From Kordiimonas sediminis (GTDB lineage: Bacteria; Pseudomonadota; Alphaproteobacteria; Sphingomonadales; Kordiimonadaceae), in contig NZ_BNCI01000001.1 in assembly GCF_014656395.1 (NCBI RefSeq), forward strand, positions 1,523,893 to 1,587,892: a stretch of DNA of 64,000 nucleotides, in the 5' to 3' direction. The notes below the pieces were generated by a model. That model was not told the origin of the DNA, did not search any database, and saw nothing but the letters and a program-made list of their open reading frames with translations. A program made the translations under genes and the position numbers. Positions 35,220 to 43,771 of this stretch are shown piece by piece (position 1 is the first letter of the stretch; each line of letters opens with the position of its first letter).

Positions 35220-36629
35220 ATGAAATTTTTAAAGACAACACTTGCGGTCAGTTCGTTTGCATTGTTTGCAAGCGCGACCCTGCAAGCGGCAGATTTGTCT
35301 GCCCATGAAAAAATGGCGCGTGAAATCTATAAGGAAACGGTTGAGACGCCAACGTCTACGGATCATCCGGAAGCCATGTTCACGCTGACAGGTAATTTGA
35401 AAAACCGGTTCATGGAGGCAGGGTTTGCCGAGGAAGATATCACGCTTTTGAATGTTGATGGTCTGGGCGGCATGATTGTTCGCTATCCGGGTAAAGATCG
35501 TTCCAAGCAGGGCATCGGTTTTATGGCGCATCTGGATGTCGTGACAGCCAAGCGCAAGGACTGGGTGCTGGACCCGTTCGTGTTGACGGAAAAAGACGGC
35601 TTTTTCATGGGGCGCGGCACGGCAGACAATAAAGCGGGTGCCGTCGGACTTGCGGCGACCTTCATCAAGCTTAAAAAAGAAGGCTATGTGCCCGATCGTG
35701 ACCTGGTGATTATTTACACGGGCGACGAAGAAACCGGCATGGTGACGACCAAGCATATCGCTGCCAACCGTGACAAGCTGTTGAATATTGAATTGATTTA
35801 TAATTCTGATGCTGGCGGAGGCAGTATGGACGAAGACGGTAAGCCGCTCGCATACAGCATTCAGGCGGCTGAGAAGACATATATGACGCTTCTGCTGACG
35901 GTTACTAACTCTGGGGGGCATTCTAGCCAGCCACGTGACGATAATGCGATTTATCAGCTTATTGATGCGCTTCAGAAGGTAGAAGACTATTCCTTCCCAC
36001 CACGCCTTAATCCGGTTAGCAAAATTATGCTGAACGTTGCAGCGGAAAATGAAACAGGCGAGATGAAGCAGGCGCTTCTGGATTTTGCCAACGATCCATC
36101 TGATATGGTGGCTGCAGATATTCTGTCAAACAATGTTCGGTATAACTCTATCACGCGTACAACATGTGTTACGACAATGCTAGAGGCAGGGCATGCAGAA
36201 AATGCCTTGCCACAATCAGCGCAGGCAACAGTTAACTGCCGTATTATGCCTGGTGTTGATCCGGCTGATGTGGAGCATGTTCTGGCTTCTGTTATTGGTG
36301 ATGACGGCGTAGTTATTACCCGCAAGGCGGAACCAAGTTTTGCAGATGCTTCGCCTCTGCGTGAGGATGTGATTGCCGCAGTGAAATATGCAATGGCCGA
36401 AGAGTATGGCGAGTTGCCTGTTTCTGCCAATATGTCTGCGGGCGGTACAGATGGGAAAGAATTCCGCGCATATGGTATGCCTGTTTACGGTACGGGCGGT
36501 CTGTTTGGCCGCAAAGGCGACAGGGCAAACGCACACGGTCTGAACGAAAAAATCCGTGTTGATAGTTTCTATAAATCCCTGACGCACTGGGAACGCTTGA
36601 TGAAGTTTGTTTCTGGCGGCGTGCAATAA
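35220..36629 (+). CDS. Exported M20-family zinc peptidase
   Basis: 469 residues. Signal peptide (about 1-24, ending LQAAD). Metal-binding blocks of the M20/M25/M40 family: FMAHLDVV with the first His, GRGTADNKAG with the bridging Asp, and TGDEETGM with the catalytic Glu. A dimerisation domain with SGGHSSQPRDDN follows, then the C-terminal metal site. Predicted periplasmic aminopeptidase, dipeptidase or deacylase; substrate not assignable. GGGGAG precedes the ATG. It is followed by a terminator. Confidence 0.9.
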   Translation: MKFLKTTLAVSSFALFASATLQAADLSAHEKMAREIYKETVETPTSTDHPEAMFTLTGNLKNRFMEAGFAEEDITLLNVDGLGGMIVRYPGKDRSKQGIGFMAHLDVVTAKRKDWVLDPFVLTEKDGFFMGRGTADNKAGAVGLAATFIKLKKEGYVPDRDLVIIYTGDEETGMVTTKHIAANRDKLLNIELIYNSDAGGGSMDEDGKPLAYSIQAAEKTYMTLLLTVTNSGGHSSQPRDDNAIYQLIDALQKVEDYSFPPRLNPVSKIMLNVAAENETGEMKQALLDFANDPSDMVAADILSNNVRYNSITRTTCVTTMLEAGHAENALPQSAQATVNCRIMPGVDPADVEHVLASVIGDDGVVITRKAEPSFADASPLREDVIAAVKYAMAEEYGELPVSANMSAGGTDGKEFRAYGMPVYGTGGLFGRKGDRANAHGLNEKIRVDSFYKSLTHWERLMKFVSGGVQ

Positions 36630-36658
36630 TTCTTCTCTGAAATTCAGTGGTTAGATAT

Positions 36659-36690
36659 GGCCGCCTCCTGAAAAGGGGGCGGCTTTTTTA
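36659..36690 (+). terminator. Rho-independent terminator after the M20 peptidase
   Basis: GGCCGCC-TCC pairs with GGGCGGC, the loop includes GAAAA, and TTTTTTAA follows. Confidence 0.75.
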
Positions 36691-36750
36691 ATCTGCGTGG
36701 ATGGGCAGGGCGTATAAAAACTGACTAGCTGAGAACCAGAGGATTTTTTC

Positions 36751-37461
36751 ATGGATGCAGTAGCAATTATTGGTGGCGGCGGGGCCATCGGTGCGGCGCT
36801 TGTAACAGAAATATCAGCACAGTTTCCGAACTGCACTGTATGGAGCTTCCAACGAAAAGCCCCTGAAAAAACGCCCGCCGGCGTTCGGTTTGAGACGATT
36901 GATGTCTGCGATGAACGCAGCGTCCAACAGGCTGCTGGGACAATAACCAAACCACTTGATCTGATCCTTGTAACAACCGGCATATTGCATAATGACACGG
37001 TGCACCCTGAGAAGTCGCTGAAAGATTTGAATGTAGATCAAATGGCGCAAGTGTTTGCTGTAAATACGGTTGGACCTGCACTGATACTGAAACATTTTTC
37101 TCCGAAACTGCACCGTGACAGGCGTGCGATATTTGCTGCGCTGTCTGCCCGTGTCGGCAGTATAGGCGATAACAGATTAGGAGGCTGGTATTCATATAGA
37201 ATGTCGAAAGCCGGGCTGAATATGTTCCTGAAAACTGCCAGTATTGAACTGGGAAGAGGGCGTAAAGAAAGCATTGTCGTTGGCCTGCATCCAGGGACTG
37301 TGGACAGTGCCTTGTCAAAGCCTTTTCAAAAGGGTGTGCGGGAAGGTCAATTAAAGACGCCTGACAGTACAGCACAGCAGCTATTGTCGGTACTTCAGCG
37401 GCTGGACAGTGCCGATACTGGCTATGTATTCGACTATAAAGGGATTAAAATAGATTATTAA
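36751..37461 (+). CDS. Short-chain dehydrogenase/reductase
   Basis: 236-residue SDR. The N-terminal nucleotide-binding loop is IIGGGGAIGAAL (TGxxxGxG is modified to GGGGAIG). The central NNAG-type loop is replaced by LVTTGIL. The catalytic Tyr and Lys are in WYSYRMSKAGLN, and the catalytic Ser is in SARVGS. Close to the atypical CsgA-like SDRs, whose substrates are mostly unknown. GAGGA precedes the ATG. It lies upstream of the hsp20 gene and is probably independent of it. Confidence 0.85.
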   Translation: MDAVAIIGGGGAIGAALVTEISAQFPNCTVWSFQRKAPEKTPAGVRFETIDVCDERSVQQAAGTITKPLDLILVTTGILHNDTVHPEKSLKDLNVDQMAQVFAVNTVGPALILKHFSPKLHRDRRAIFAALSARVGSIGDNRLGGWYSYRMSKAGLNMFLKTASIELGRGRKESIVVGLHPGTVDSALSKPFQKGVREGQLKTPDSTAQQLLSVLQRLDSADTGYVFDYKGIKIDY

Positions 37462-37516
37462 AATCAATGTGTTGGGGAAAATCGTATGGTCGCATGTCGA
37501 TTTTTGGGTTTCAGGC

Positions 37517-37544
37517 CTTGAAGTCCCAAAAACTACTCCCAAAT
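37517..37544 (+). promoter_or_regulatory. RpoH (sigma32)-type promoter for hsp20
   Basis: CTTGAA at 37517-37522, 16 nt, then CCAAAT at 37539-37544. This fits the alphaproteobacterial RpoH consensus (CTTGAA and CCANAT). An inverted repeat (TTTTTGGG with CCCAAAAA) overlaps the -35 region. Confidence 0.65.
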
Positions 37545-37550
37545 AGGATA

Positions 37551-37656
37551 TATCGGTTGCCACTACTGGGGCCGATTGATTGAAAAGCCTGGCCATGGTG
37601 GCGGGCGTAAACCTGGGCTGACGTTGCCCACAGTCGCTTCTAAGGAGGACTATAAA
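37551..37656 (+). promoter_or_regulatory. ROSE-like RNA thermometer in the hsp20 leader
   Basis: The roughly 105-nt leader folds into three stems. The last one (AGTC at 37632-37635 with GACT at 37648-37651) buries the Shine-Dalgarno AAGGAGG. The anti-SD strand contains TCGCT (37634-37638), exactly the UYGCU hallmark of ROSE elements, where a G opposite the SD destabilises the helix on warming. Earlier stems: ATCGG with CCGAT, and GGGC with GCCC. Class inferred from sequence only. Confidence 0.65.
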
Positions 37657-38118
37657 ATGAGACGTTATGACCTTTCTCCACTGCTTCGCAGTTCCGTAGG
37701 ATTTGATCACCTGAACCGTTTGTTTGACAGCGTAGCAGGTACAGAAACAACAAATGCCTACCCACCTTATAATATCGAAAAAGTGTCCGAAGACGATTAT
37801 CGGATCACAATGGCTGTTGCAGGGTTTTCCCCAGACGAACTGGATGTAACCGTAACAGATGGTACTCTTGTGATTTCGGGCCGGGCGCTGGACGATGACG
37901 AAGATCGTAGTTTCATCCATAAAGGCATTGCAAAGCGCGCGTTTGAACGCCGTTTCAGTCTTGCGGAAACAATTCAGGTTGGTGATGCTCGTTTTGAAAA
38001 CGGCCTGTTGGATATCGAGCTGAAGCGTGTAATCCCCGACCATATGAAACCAAGATCGGTTGAAATCAAATCTGCGCAAACGTCAAAGCGCAAAGTGATT
38101 GAGGCTGACGCCGCATAA
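37657..38118 (+). CDS. Small heat-shock protein Hsp20
   Basis: 153-residue alpha-crystallin-type chaperone that holds unfolded proteins without ATP. N-terminal MRRYDLSPLLRSSVGFD, then the beta-sandwich (YPPYNIEKVSEDDYRITMAV, FSPDELDVTVTDGTLVISGR, FERRFSLAE, ENGLLDIELKRVIP). This matches the IbpA family. The ATG at 37657 directly follows AAGGAGG. The upstream in-frame extension to 37576 is untranslated leader with a ROSE-like thermometer and an RpoH promoter. Confidence 0.94.
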   Translation: MRRYDLSPLLRSSVGFDHLNRLFDSVAGTETTNAYPPYNIEKVSEDDYRITMAVAGFSPDELDVTVTDGTLVISGRALDDDEDRSFIHKGIAKRAFERRFSLAETIQVGDARFENGLLDIELKRVIPDHMKPRSVEIKSAQTSKRKVIEADAA

Positions 38119-38164
38119 GTGGCGTTTCCTCCCTAAGGACGCCGGCTTCCTCTGTCTGCACCCT

Positions 38165-38174
38165 CCCCCCCCCC
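38165..38174 (+). repeat. C10 homopolymer tract
   Basis: Ten cytosines in a row, in the intergenic region after hsp20, with other C clusters on both sides. Slippage-prone, but in no gene. Confidence 0.7.
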
Positions 38175-38252
38175 AACCCCAATGCAGGCAGGGGAAGCTC
38201 GGTTGTTCGATCATGTTTTTCCTCGCTGTCAGGTTTTTTCCTGACCCTTTCC

Positions 38253-38289
38253 CCACCCTGGGCTATTGCTTTCACCAGGGTGGTTTTTT
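38253..38289 (+). terminator. Rho-independent terminator after hsp20
   Basis: CCACCCTGG pairs with CCAGGGTGG around a 13-nt loop and TTTTTT follows. A smaller hairpin (GTCAGG...CCTGAC) lies just upstream. Confidence 0.85.
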
Positions 38290-38341
38290 CCGATAATCAG
38301 TGCTAGCTTCCGTCCCTATAAGAATAGGAATGGGGATGATA

Positions 38342-39466
38342 ATGCGTTCTGTTTTATTGGGAATTTTACTCGTTGCGGGCTTGTTGCCTGCGTATGGTGA
38401 TACAGCACTGGAAGAAGCGCTGCGACCACAATTTGAAGCCGCTGTTGCCCAAGATAATGTCGTGGGTATTACCTTTGCTATTGGGGCAGGTGACACACTA
38501 TTGTGGGCAGAAGGTTTCGGCGATGCTGATTATAAATCTGGCGCGCCGGTAACTGTTGATACGAAAATGCGCCCGGGCAGTGTTTCCAAAATCATGACAG
38601 CTGCTCTGCTTGCACGCTTATATGAACGTGGGCTGGTTGATCTGGATACAGATGTATCAAGGCTGGTTCCCGAATATGGGCCGAAACAATGGCCGATCAG
38701 TTTGCGGCAGCTTACTACACATACGGCGGGTGTGCGTCACTATCGGGGTAATGAATTTGCAAGCAACGTGCACTATCCAACGGTTATTGATGGATTGGTG
38801 ATTTTTTCTGCAGACCCCCTTGAATTTGAACCAGGGACCAAGGTTTCTTATACGTCCTACGGCTGGAATTTAATCAGTGCCGCGCTGGAGAAAATGGGCG
38901 GGGATGAATTTCTGGCTATGATGGACCGGGAAGTCTTCAAACCGCTAAATCTGGATAATACGCTGGCAGAGGATGTAACCAAAGACATCCCCAATTTGGC
39001 ACGTTTTCATGTTGCAACTGGGTATGCACCCGATGTTGACAACAGTTACAAATGGGCCGGCGGCGGATTTACAACAACCGCAACAGATATGATGTATTTT
39101 GGCCTTGCCCATGTGAAGCCGGGATATTTGAAAGCTGAGACACTGGACCTGCTTTTCAAGGAGCAGCAGCTTAATGACGGCACACCAACCGGATTTGGAA
39201 TTGGCTGGATGGTAGGTCAGCGGATGCAGGACCGTTTGAAATCAGGTGATGATCAGAAACTGTCAAATGCTGCTTGTGACTATATGGTATGGCATTCTGG
39301 TGGTTCCATGGGGGCTGTTGCTTTGCTGCTGGTGGATCCGGAAGCCGATATCAGTGTGGCGTTGATGGCTAACCATCAGGACAGCTATCCTACACTCCAG
39401 CGTATTGGTTTGGCGGCGCTAAGGAAACAGCAGGAAATCAGAGGAAAAACCTGTCCGGCATCCTAA
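38342..39466 (+). CDS. Serine hydrolase, beta-lactamase family
   Basis: 374 residues, exported (signal peptide MRSVLLGILLVAGLLPAYG). The S-x-x-K motif is SVSK in MRPGSVSKIM, the Tyr motif is YTSYGWN, and the HxG-like C-terminal motif is WHSGGSMG. Belongs to the class C/esterase group of penicillin-binding-like hydrolases; likely periplasmic. The start could also be the in-frame ATG at 38336; 38342 is chosen for the GGGGA 5 nt upstream. A second such enzyme is encoded at 28544. Confidence 0.88.
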   Translation: MRSVLLGILLVAGLLPAYGDTALEEALRPQFEAAVAQDNVVGITFAIGAGDTLLWAEGFGDADYKSGAPVTVDTKMRPGSVSKIMTAALLARLYERGLVDLDTDVSRLVPEYGPKQWPISLRQLTTHTAGVRHYRGNEFASNVHYPTVIDGLVIFSADPLEFEPGTKVSYTSYGWNLISAALEKMGGDEFLAMMDREVFKPLNLDNTLAEDVTKDIPNLARFHVATGYAPDVDNSYKWAGGGFTTTATDMMYFGLAHVKPGYLKAETLDLLFKEQQLNDGTPTGFGIGWMVGQRMQDRLKSGDDQKLSNAACDYMVWHSGGSMGAVALLLVDPEADISVALMANHQDSYPTLQRIGLAALRKQQEIRGKTCPAS

Positions 39467-39485
39467 CGGATGGGAACAATGAAAT

Positions 39486-39513
39486 ACCAAACGCACAGTA
39501 GAGTGCGTTTGGT
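39486..39513. terminator. Inverted repeat between convergent genes
   Basis: Perfect 11-bp stem (ACCAAACGCAC with GTGCGTTTGGT) around AGTAGA. The U tract is inside the stem. Likely bidirectional terminator for the serine hydrolase and DUF1192 genes. Confidence 0.6.
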
Positions 39514-39518
39514 GTGGA

Positions 39519-39713
39519 TCAGGATTTAAAAAGCGCTTCTGCGGCGGCCATACTATTCGATTTTCCTGCCATATCCGCTTTCGTACGGGCAATTTCACAT
39601 TCAAGCCGGTGAATGCGGTCTTCAAGTTCTGCAACGCTATAGTCGTATAAATCTTCTTTTTCGACCGCAGACAGAGGGCTGTCTTTACGCATAGGCAGAT
39701 CATCATCATCCAT
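39519..39713 (-). CDS. DUF1192 domain protein
   Basis: 64-residue small acidic protein of the DUF1192 family. It opens MDDDDLP and carries the conserved YSVAELEDRIHRLECEIARTK helix (coiled-coil-like, about residues 26-45). The start at 39713 is chosen because GGAGAC precedes it and the protein then has the family's usual length. Function unknown. Divergent from the quinone oxidoreductase, an arrangement recurrent in alphaproteobacteria. Confidence 0.87.
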   Translation of the reverse strand: MDDDDLPMRKDSPLSAVEKEDLYDYSVAELEDRIHRLECEIARTKADMAGKSNSMAAAEALFKS

Positions 39714-39775
39714 GTCTTGTCTCCAGATTTGTTCCGGCCCATAGTGGCACCAACTGGAACAAGGAGGCAAGCACC

Positions 39776-40756
39776 ATGAAAGCCGTAGAAATAGAAAAGC
39801 CGGGTGGACCGGAAGTACTCAAAGTATGTGATCGACCGGTCCCAACCCCAGGTGACGGGGAAGTGCTGATAAAGGTTGCAGCGGCTGGTGTAAATCGCCC
39901 GGACTGTGTGCAGCGACTGGGGCTGTATCCCCCGCCGCCGGGTGCCAGTGATATTCCGGGTCTGGAAGTTGCTGGTGTGGTTGAGGCTCTTGGTGCGTCT
40001 GTCCAGGGTATTGCCATTGGCGATGCAGTTTGTGCGCTGGTCCCAGGGGGCGGTTATGCACAGTATGTTACGGCACCAAGGGAGACAGTTCTGCCCGTGC
40101 CGAAGGGCTTCAGCATGGTCGACGCGGCTGCCTTGCCAGAGACCTATTTCACCGTCTGGTCAAATGTGTTTGACCGGGCAGGACTAAAGGCTGGCGAAAA
40201 GTTCCTGGTTCATGGCGGCTCTTCCGGTATTGGCAGTACCGCAATCCAGTTGGCAAAGGCCTTTGGCGCAACTGTCTTCACGACAGCAGGCAGTGCGGAC
40301 AAGGTCGCCTTCTGCAAGTCGCTGGGGGCAGATTTTGCCATAAATTACCGTGAACAGCAGTTTGAAGACGTCGTGCAAGCCGAAACCGGTGGGCAGGGCG
40401 TGAATGTGATCCTTGATATGGTTGGTGGGGCGTATTTAAACAGAAACATAAGCTGTATGGCGCTTGAAGGCAGACATGTTTCCATTGCATTTCTGACCGG
40501 CCCCACTGCAGAGGTTACTATGATGCCAGTGATGCTGAAGCGTCTTGTCCTGACCGGCAGTACGCTGCGGCCACGTGATAATGGCTTTAAGGGCGCTATT
40601 GCGGGTAATCTGCGGGACAATGTCTGGCCGCTACTGGAAGCAGGTACCGTGCGTCCTGTTATTGATACTGTGCTTCCCCTTGCGGATGCTGCTGCGGCGC
40701 ATACCCTGATGGAGTCCAGTCGACATATGGGCAAAATCATTCTGACCGTCGATTAA
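39776..40756 (+). CDS. NAD(P)H quinone oxidoreductase, zinc-free MDR family
   Basis: 326-residue medium-chain reductase lacking the catalytic zinc ligands of alcohol dehydrogenases. N-terminal catalytic domain with KAVEIEKPGGPEVL and AGVNRPDCVQRLG. The NADPH-binding Rossmann domain has VHGGSSGIGSTAIQLAKAFGA; the C-terminal end contains AAAAHTLMESSRHMGKIIL. Such enzymes reduce quinones or enones using NADPH. Independent of its neighbours; upstream DUF1192 is divergent. Confidence 0.93.
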   Translation: MKAVEIEKPGGPEVLKVCDRPVPTPGDGEVLIKVAAAGVNRPDCVQRLGLYPPPPGASDIPGLEVAGVVEALGASVQGIAIGDAVCALVPGGGYAQYVTAPRETVLPVPKGFSMVDAAALPETYFTVWSNVFDRAGLKAGEKFLVHGGSSGIGSTAIQLAKAFGATVFTTAGSADKVAFCKSLGADFAINYREQQFEDVVQAETGGQGVNVILDMVGGAYLNRNISCMALEGRHVSIAFLTGPTAEVTMMPVMLKRLVLTGSTLRPRDNGFKGAIAGNLRDNVWPLLEAGTVRPVIDTVLPLADAAAAHTLMESSRHMGKIILTVD

Positions 40757-40939
40757 AATCGGTGACAGACTGTATTTATCCTGATAATAAAGGTGTTCGG
40801 GAGGAGATTCCCTTCCCCCCTCATTCACCAAAAGGTAGCTTACGGGTTGAGGGCAGCGAGCCAGAGCGGTTTGCTGGACCGGCTTCTATTGTCGTCGGGA
40901 CTGTGGATATTCGAGGACGTAATTTGAGAGGATTAAGGC

Positions 40940-41578
40940 ATGACACAGCCTCTTATGCCAATGGCAACTGCCGTATGGCTGGTAGATAATACGACCCTGA
41001 CTTTTGATCAGATTGCAGAATTTTGCGGTCTCCATAAGCTTGAGGTGCAGGGTGTTGCAGATGGTACTGTTGGTGCGCATATCGTGGGGCTTGACCCTAC
41101 AACGAATGCACAGCTGACGTGGGATGAAATTAAACGTTGTCAGGATGACAGCACAGCTTCCCTGAAACTGCTGGAAGATGAAGTGAAGGCGATGCCGCGC
41201 ACCAAGGGGCCCCGGTACACACCTGTTTCCAAGCGGCAGGATAAGCCCGATGCTATTGCATGGCTTGTGCGTAATCATCCGGAGCTGAGCGACCTACAGA
41301 TCAGTCGTCTGGTTGGAACAACCAAGCCAACAATTCAGGCAATCCGGGGTAAAACACATTGGAATTCTTCCAATATTAAACCTCAGGACCCTGTAGGTCT
41401 GGGCCTGTGTAAGCAGCTTGAACTGGATGCAGCTGTAAAACTGGCTAGTGCGCGCAAAGAAAAAATGCTTGCCAAGGGTGATGCCCCTGCAGACGGTGCG
41501 GCGGATGCGTCTGAGGCAGATGTCACTGTAGCTGAAGCGCCTGCAGCAGAGGATGATACGCTCGCAACTGATACCTAA
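40940..41578 (+). CDS. trcR: TrcR-type cell-cycle transcription factor (DUF1013)
   Basis: 212 residues of the DUF1013 family. Blocks: MPMATAVWLVDNTTLTFDQI (N-terminal helix-turn-helix-like), FCGLHKLEVQGVADG, TTNAQLTWDEIKRCQ, RYTPVSKRQDKPDAIAWL, and the second HTH around LSDLQISRLVGTTKPTIQAI. The C-terminal 50 residues are acidic and alanine-rich. In Caulobacter TrcR controls cell-cycle genes with RNA polymerase. AGAGGATTAAGGC precedes the ATG. Gene context (DUF1192, QOR, DUF1013) is conserved. Confidence 0.92.
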   Translation: MTQPLMPMATAVWLVDNTTLTFDQIAEFCGLHKLEVQGVADGTVGAHIVGLDPTTNAQLTWDEIKRCQDDSTASLKLLEDEVKAMPRTKGPRYTPVSKRQDKPDAIAWLVRNHPELSDLQISRLVGTTKPTIQAIRGKTHWNSSNIKPQDPVGLGLCKQLELDAAVKLASARKEKMLAKGDAPADGAADASEADVTVAEAPAAEDDTLATDT

Positions 41579-41666
41579 GGTTATTGCTATTCCGTTGTTG
41601 GGATAACAAAAGCAAGTGTCTGGTGGATTGTTTTCATAACGAAGCTGCAGAGAGCGACACAAAGAA

Positions 41667-41693
41667 AAACGCACGGCATATGCCGTGCGTTTC
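41667..41693 (+). terminator. Rho-independent terminator after trcR
   Basis: AAACGCACGGCA pairs with TGCCGTGCGTTT around a minimal loop, followed by CTGC. The self-complementary stem is 12 bp. Confidence 0.72.
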
Positions 41694-41717
41694 TGCATTT
41701 CCTGGTGATATCTGACG

Positions 41718-41891
41718 TTAATGTCGTGTCATCAAGCTTGCCATTTCTTCTTTAATTCGAAGTTTCTTCTTTTTGAGTTGGGAGAGTTTCATAGTGTCTG
41801 GAACAGGTCGATGTTCTTCACGGGAGATAGTTTCTTCAATTTCAGCATGTTTATTGGCCAGAGATTCTACATGCGTTTCAATACTCATCAT
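41718..41891 (-). CDS. DUF465 (YdcH-family) small protein
   Basis: 57-residue protein on the minus strand: it opens M-M-S-I-E-T-H, runs through a helix with EEHRPVPDT, and ends with a Lys-rich stretch QLKKKKLRIKEEMASL, the DUF465/YdcH signature. AGGAGAGCGA precedes the first of two adjacent ATGs. Family members are small helical cytoplasmic proteins of unknown function. A second DUF465 gene lies 0.8 kb away on the other strand. Confidence 0.82.
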   Translation of the reverse strand: MMSIETHVESLANKHAEIEETISREEHRPVPDTMKLSQLKKKKLRIKEEMASLMTRH

Positions 41892-42061
41892 TCGCTCTCC
41901 TTCTATGTATAATTACCAATAACATTTGATCATCAATGTCATATGTTTGTCACGTGAAAAGTGTCAAATCCGCGTTTGATCTTGATTCTGCTTGAGAATT
42001 GGCAGCACACTTCCATGTGCCCTGTCATCGGCGCTGATTGGGTAGGGGCGGGACTCGTACG

Positions 42062-42496
42062 CTAGTCCTGTGATTTTAGCTTAAGAAGCTTTGCCTGAAG
42101 TGTCTGCGGCAAGGCCAGGCTTTTCAGATATTCTGCCGCTAGTCTGCCTGATCCATCACATGGCTTGCAGGCGGCGACCAATGCTTTTTGCTCCTGCTTT
42201 TCCAGGCGTAGTTCCTGCGCCTTCAGGTCATCATAGTCGGCGGTGCCCTGTGCGCTGCGCCTGCGTTGTCTGAGGGGGGCCAGATGTACAGATTGCCAGT
42301 GGTGAGACAGGGAATATAGCTCCTTGATGGTGTCACCGGTCAGGTGTTTGTTGTGTTGGTCAAGGTAGAGAAAGAGCAAGGCAAGATTGATATCCATGCC
42401 GAATCGGTCCTGAGCATCGAGAAAAGCGTCCTTCATGCCCTGCTGTCCGTAGCGCTGTACTGACCAATTCCAAAAATTATCCTCAAAATCAATCAA
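42062..42496 (-). CDS. TIGR02444-family protein
   Basis: 144 residues. The N-terminal half has the family pattern FWNWSVQRYGQQG, then DAQDRFGMDINLALLFLYLD. The C-terminal half is Arg/Gln/Glu-rich and helical (RQRRRSAQGTADYDDLKAQE). TIGR02444 proteins are short helical cytoplasmic proteins of unknown role. It lies between the two DUF465 genes; no RBS better than GAG is obvious. Confidence 0.78.
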   Translation of the reverse strand: MIDFEDNFWNWSVQRYGQQGMKDAFLDAQDRFGMDINLALLFLYLDQHNKHLTGDTIKELYSLSHHWQSVHLAPLRQRRRSAQGTADYDDLKAQELRLEKQEQKALVAACKPCDGSGRLAAEYLKSLALPQTLQAKLLKLKSQD

Positions 42497-42650
42497 TTGT
42501 ACAATTTTCCCGTTTATCTATGCCAGTCTTTCTTCTCCCGTTATAGAAGACATGGTATAATCGCGCCGTCAACATGTCAGACATATCTATATTGCTTAGA
42601 TACGGTACTGTGTGGCACATATTGGCGGGTGCTTACGGAGTTTCAAAACT

Positions 42651-42848
42651 ATGGATGATCAGGCAATCCAGCAACGGCTTTCAGAAGTTCTGGAAGAGCA
42701 TCGTGATTTGGACGATGCTATTCAGTCAATGATGTCTGTTGGCACTTTTGATCATTTGCAGGTTCAGCGGTTGAAAAAACGTAAGTTGATCTTGAAAGAC
42801 CAAATATCCAAATTGGAAGATATGCTGCTTCCTGACATTATCGCCTGA
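42651..42848 (+). CDS. DUF465 (YdcH-family) small protein
   Basis: 65 residues: MDDQAIQQRLSEVLEEHRDL, DDAIQSM, then FDHLQVQRLKKRKLILKDQI and LEDMLLPDII, the standard DUF465 pattern (acidic helix followed by a Lys-rich helix). GGAG lies 11 nt upstream. Convergent with the diguanylate cyclase (18 bp gap). The paralogue at 41718 is on the opposite strand. Function unknown. Confidence 0.85.
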   Translation: MDDQAIQQRLSEVLEEHRDLDDAIQSMMSVGTFDHLQVQRLKKRKLILKDQISKLEDMLLPDIIA

Positions 42849-42865
42849 TAGGGCTATAGCATCCG

Positions 42866-43612
42866 TTAGCGTGGCTCCGCATTTTTCATCGCCCGTTTTT
42901 TCTCATACATAGCACGGTCAGCTTTATCGATGACTTCTTTGGGTTCATCATTGCCAGAGAAAGTATAAGTGCCAAATGCCATTTTCAGGGAATAGGGCTT
43001 ACCGTTAATCTCGATCGGATGGGACTGTATCAGGTTGATCAGGGCCTCGGCCTTGTTATGGCCAACACTATCGTCCGCCTGTGCCAGTATCAGACCGAAC
43101 TCGTCACCGCCCAGACGGGCGACAATATCAGTGTCGCGTACATTTGCGATCAAGAGATTAGCCACATGCAACAGAACCTGATCACCAACATCATGTCCGT
43201 ACGTGTCGTTGAAATATTTCATGTCGTTTAAGTCGATGAAGACGAGTGTAGACGGCGCGCCGTACCGCTGGGCAAAACTGATCATGCGACTAAGTTCACG
43301 TACAAAGGCTCGCCGGTTTGGAATAGGCAGAAGCGGATCCATATCGGCCAGGTCTTCAATGTCTTTAAGGCGTTTGTTCGCTTCATGCAATTCGCGGCGC
43401 AGGGCGTCAACTTCCTCGACCAATTGCATGATAGCGCGCTGGACCGCAGGGGTCATTTCATCTGCAGGAATACTTTGTACTTCTACGGTGTCATGAATAT
43501 CACGCACGGAAGACGGCGTTCCAACACGTGTCGTTGATCCGCTTTTCTGCGTGCGCCCCGTGGCGGCAGCCCGACCAGGACCATACGTCCCAGGGGTGTT
43601 GGATATCTTCAT
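42866..43612 (-). CDS. GGDEF diguanylate cyclase without sensor domain
   Basis: 248 residues. The N-terminal 110 or so are disordered and then helical ([20 protein letters not shown]), followed by one GGDEF domain with ARLGGDEFG. An allosteric RxxD site (RDTD) sits five residues before it, so product inhibition by c-di-GMP is expected. There is no membrane or sensor domain. It should make c-di-GMP in the cytoplasm; partners unknown. The ATG at 43612 is preferred to the in-frame GTG at 43618 because GGAG lies 5 nt upstream. Confidence 0.92.
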   Translation of the reverse strand: MKISNTPGTYGPGRAAATGRTQKSGSTTRVGTPSSVRDIHDTVEVQSIPADEMTPAVQRAIMQLVEEVDALRRELHEANKRLKDIEDLADMDPLLPIPNRRAFVRELSRMISFAQRYGAPSTLVFIDLNDMKYFNDTYGHDVGDQVLLHVANLLIANVRDTDIVARLGGDEFGLILAQADDSVGHNKAEALINLIQSHPIEINGKPYSLKMAFGTYTFSGNDEPKEVIDKADRAMYEKKRAMKNAEPR

Positions 43613-43771
43613 GACCACTCCAATTCTTGTGTGTTCAAGTACCTGAATTCTATCAGTCTATATTGTCTATCTTATTATATAGTAAATGGGAATCCCTCTT
43701 TTAAGGGTTTAGTGATGCTATGCTTGTGATCGCGTACGGTGTCAGAGCTGTCGGCAGTTGATATTGTGCGC

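Noticed and set aside
41719-41912. Plus-strand frame opposite the DUF465 gene
   Set aside because: It is the antisense of the DUF465 gene, which has the RBS and the family signature.
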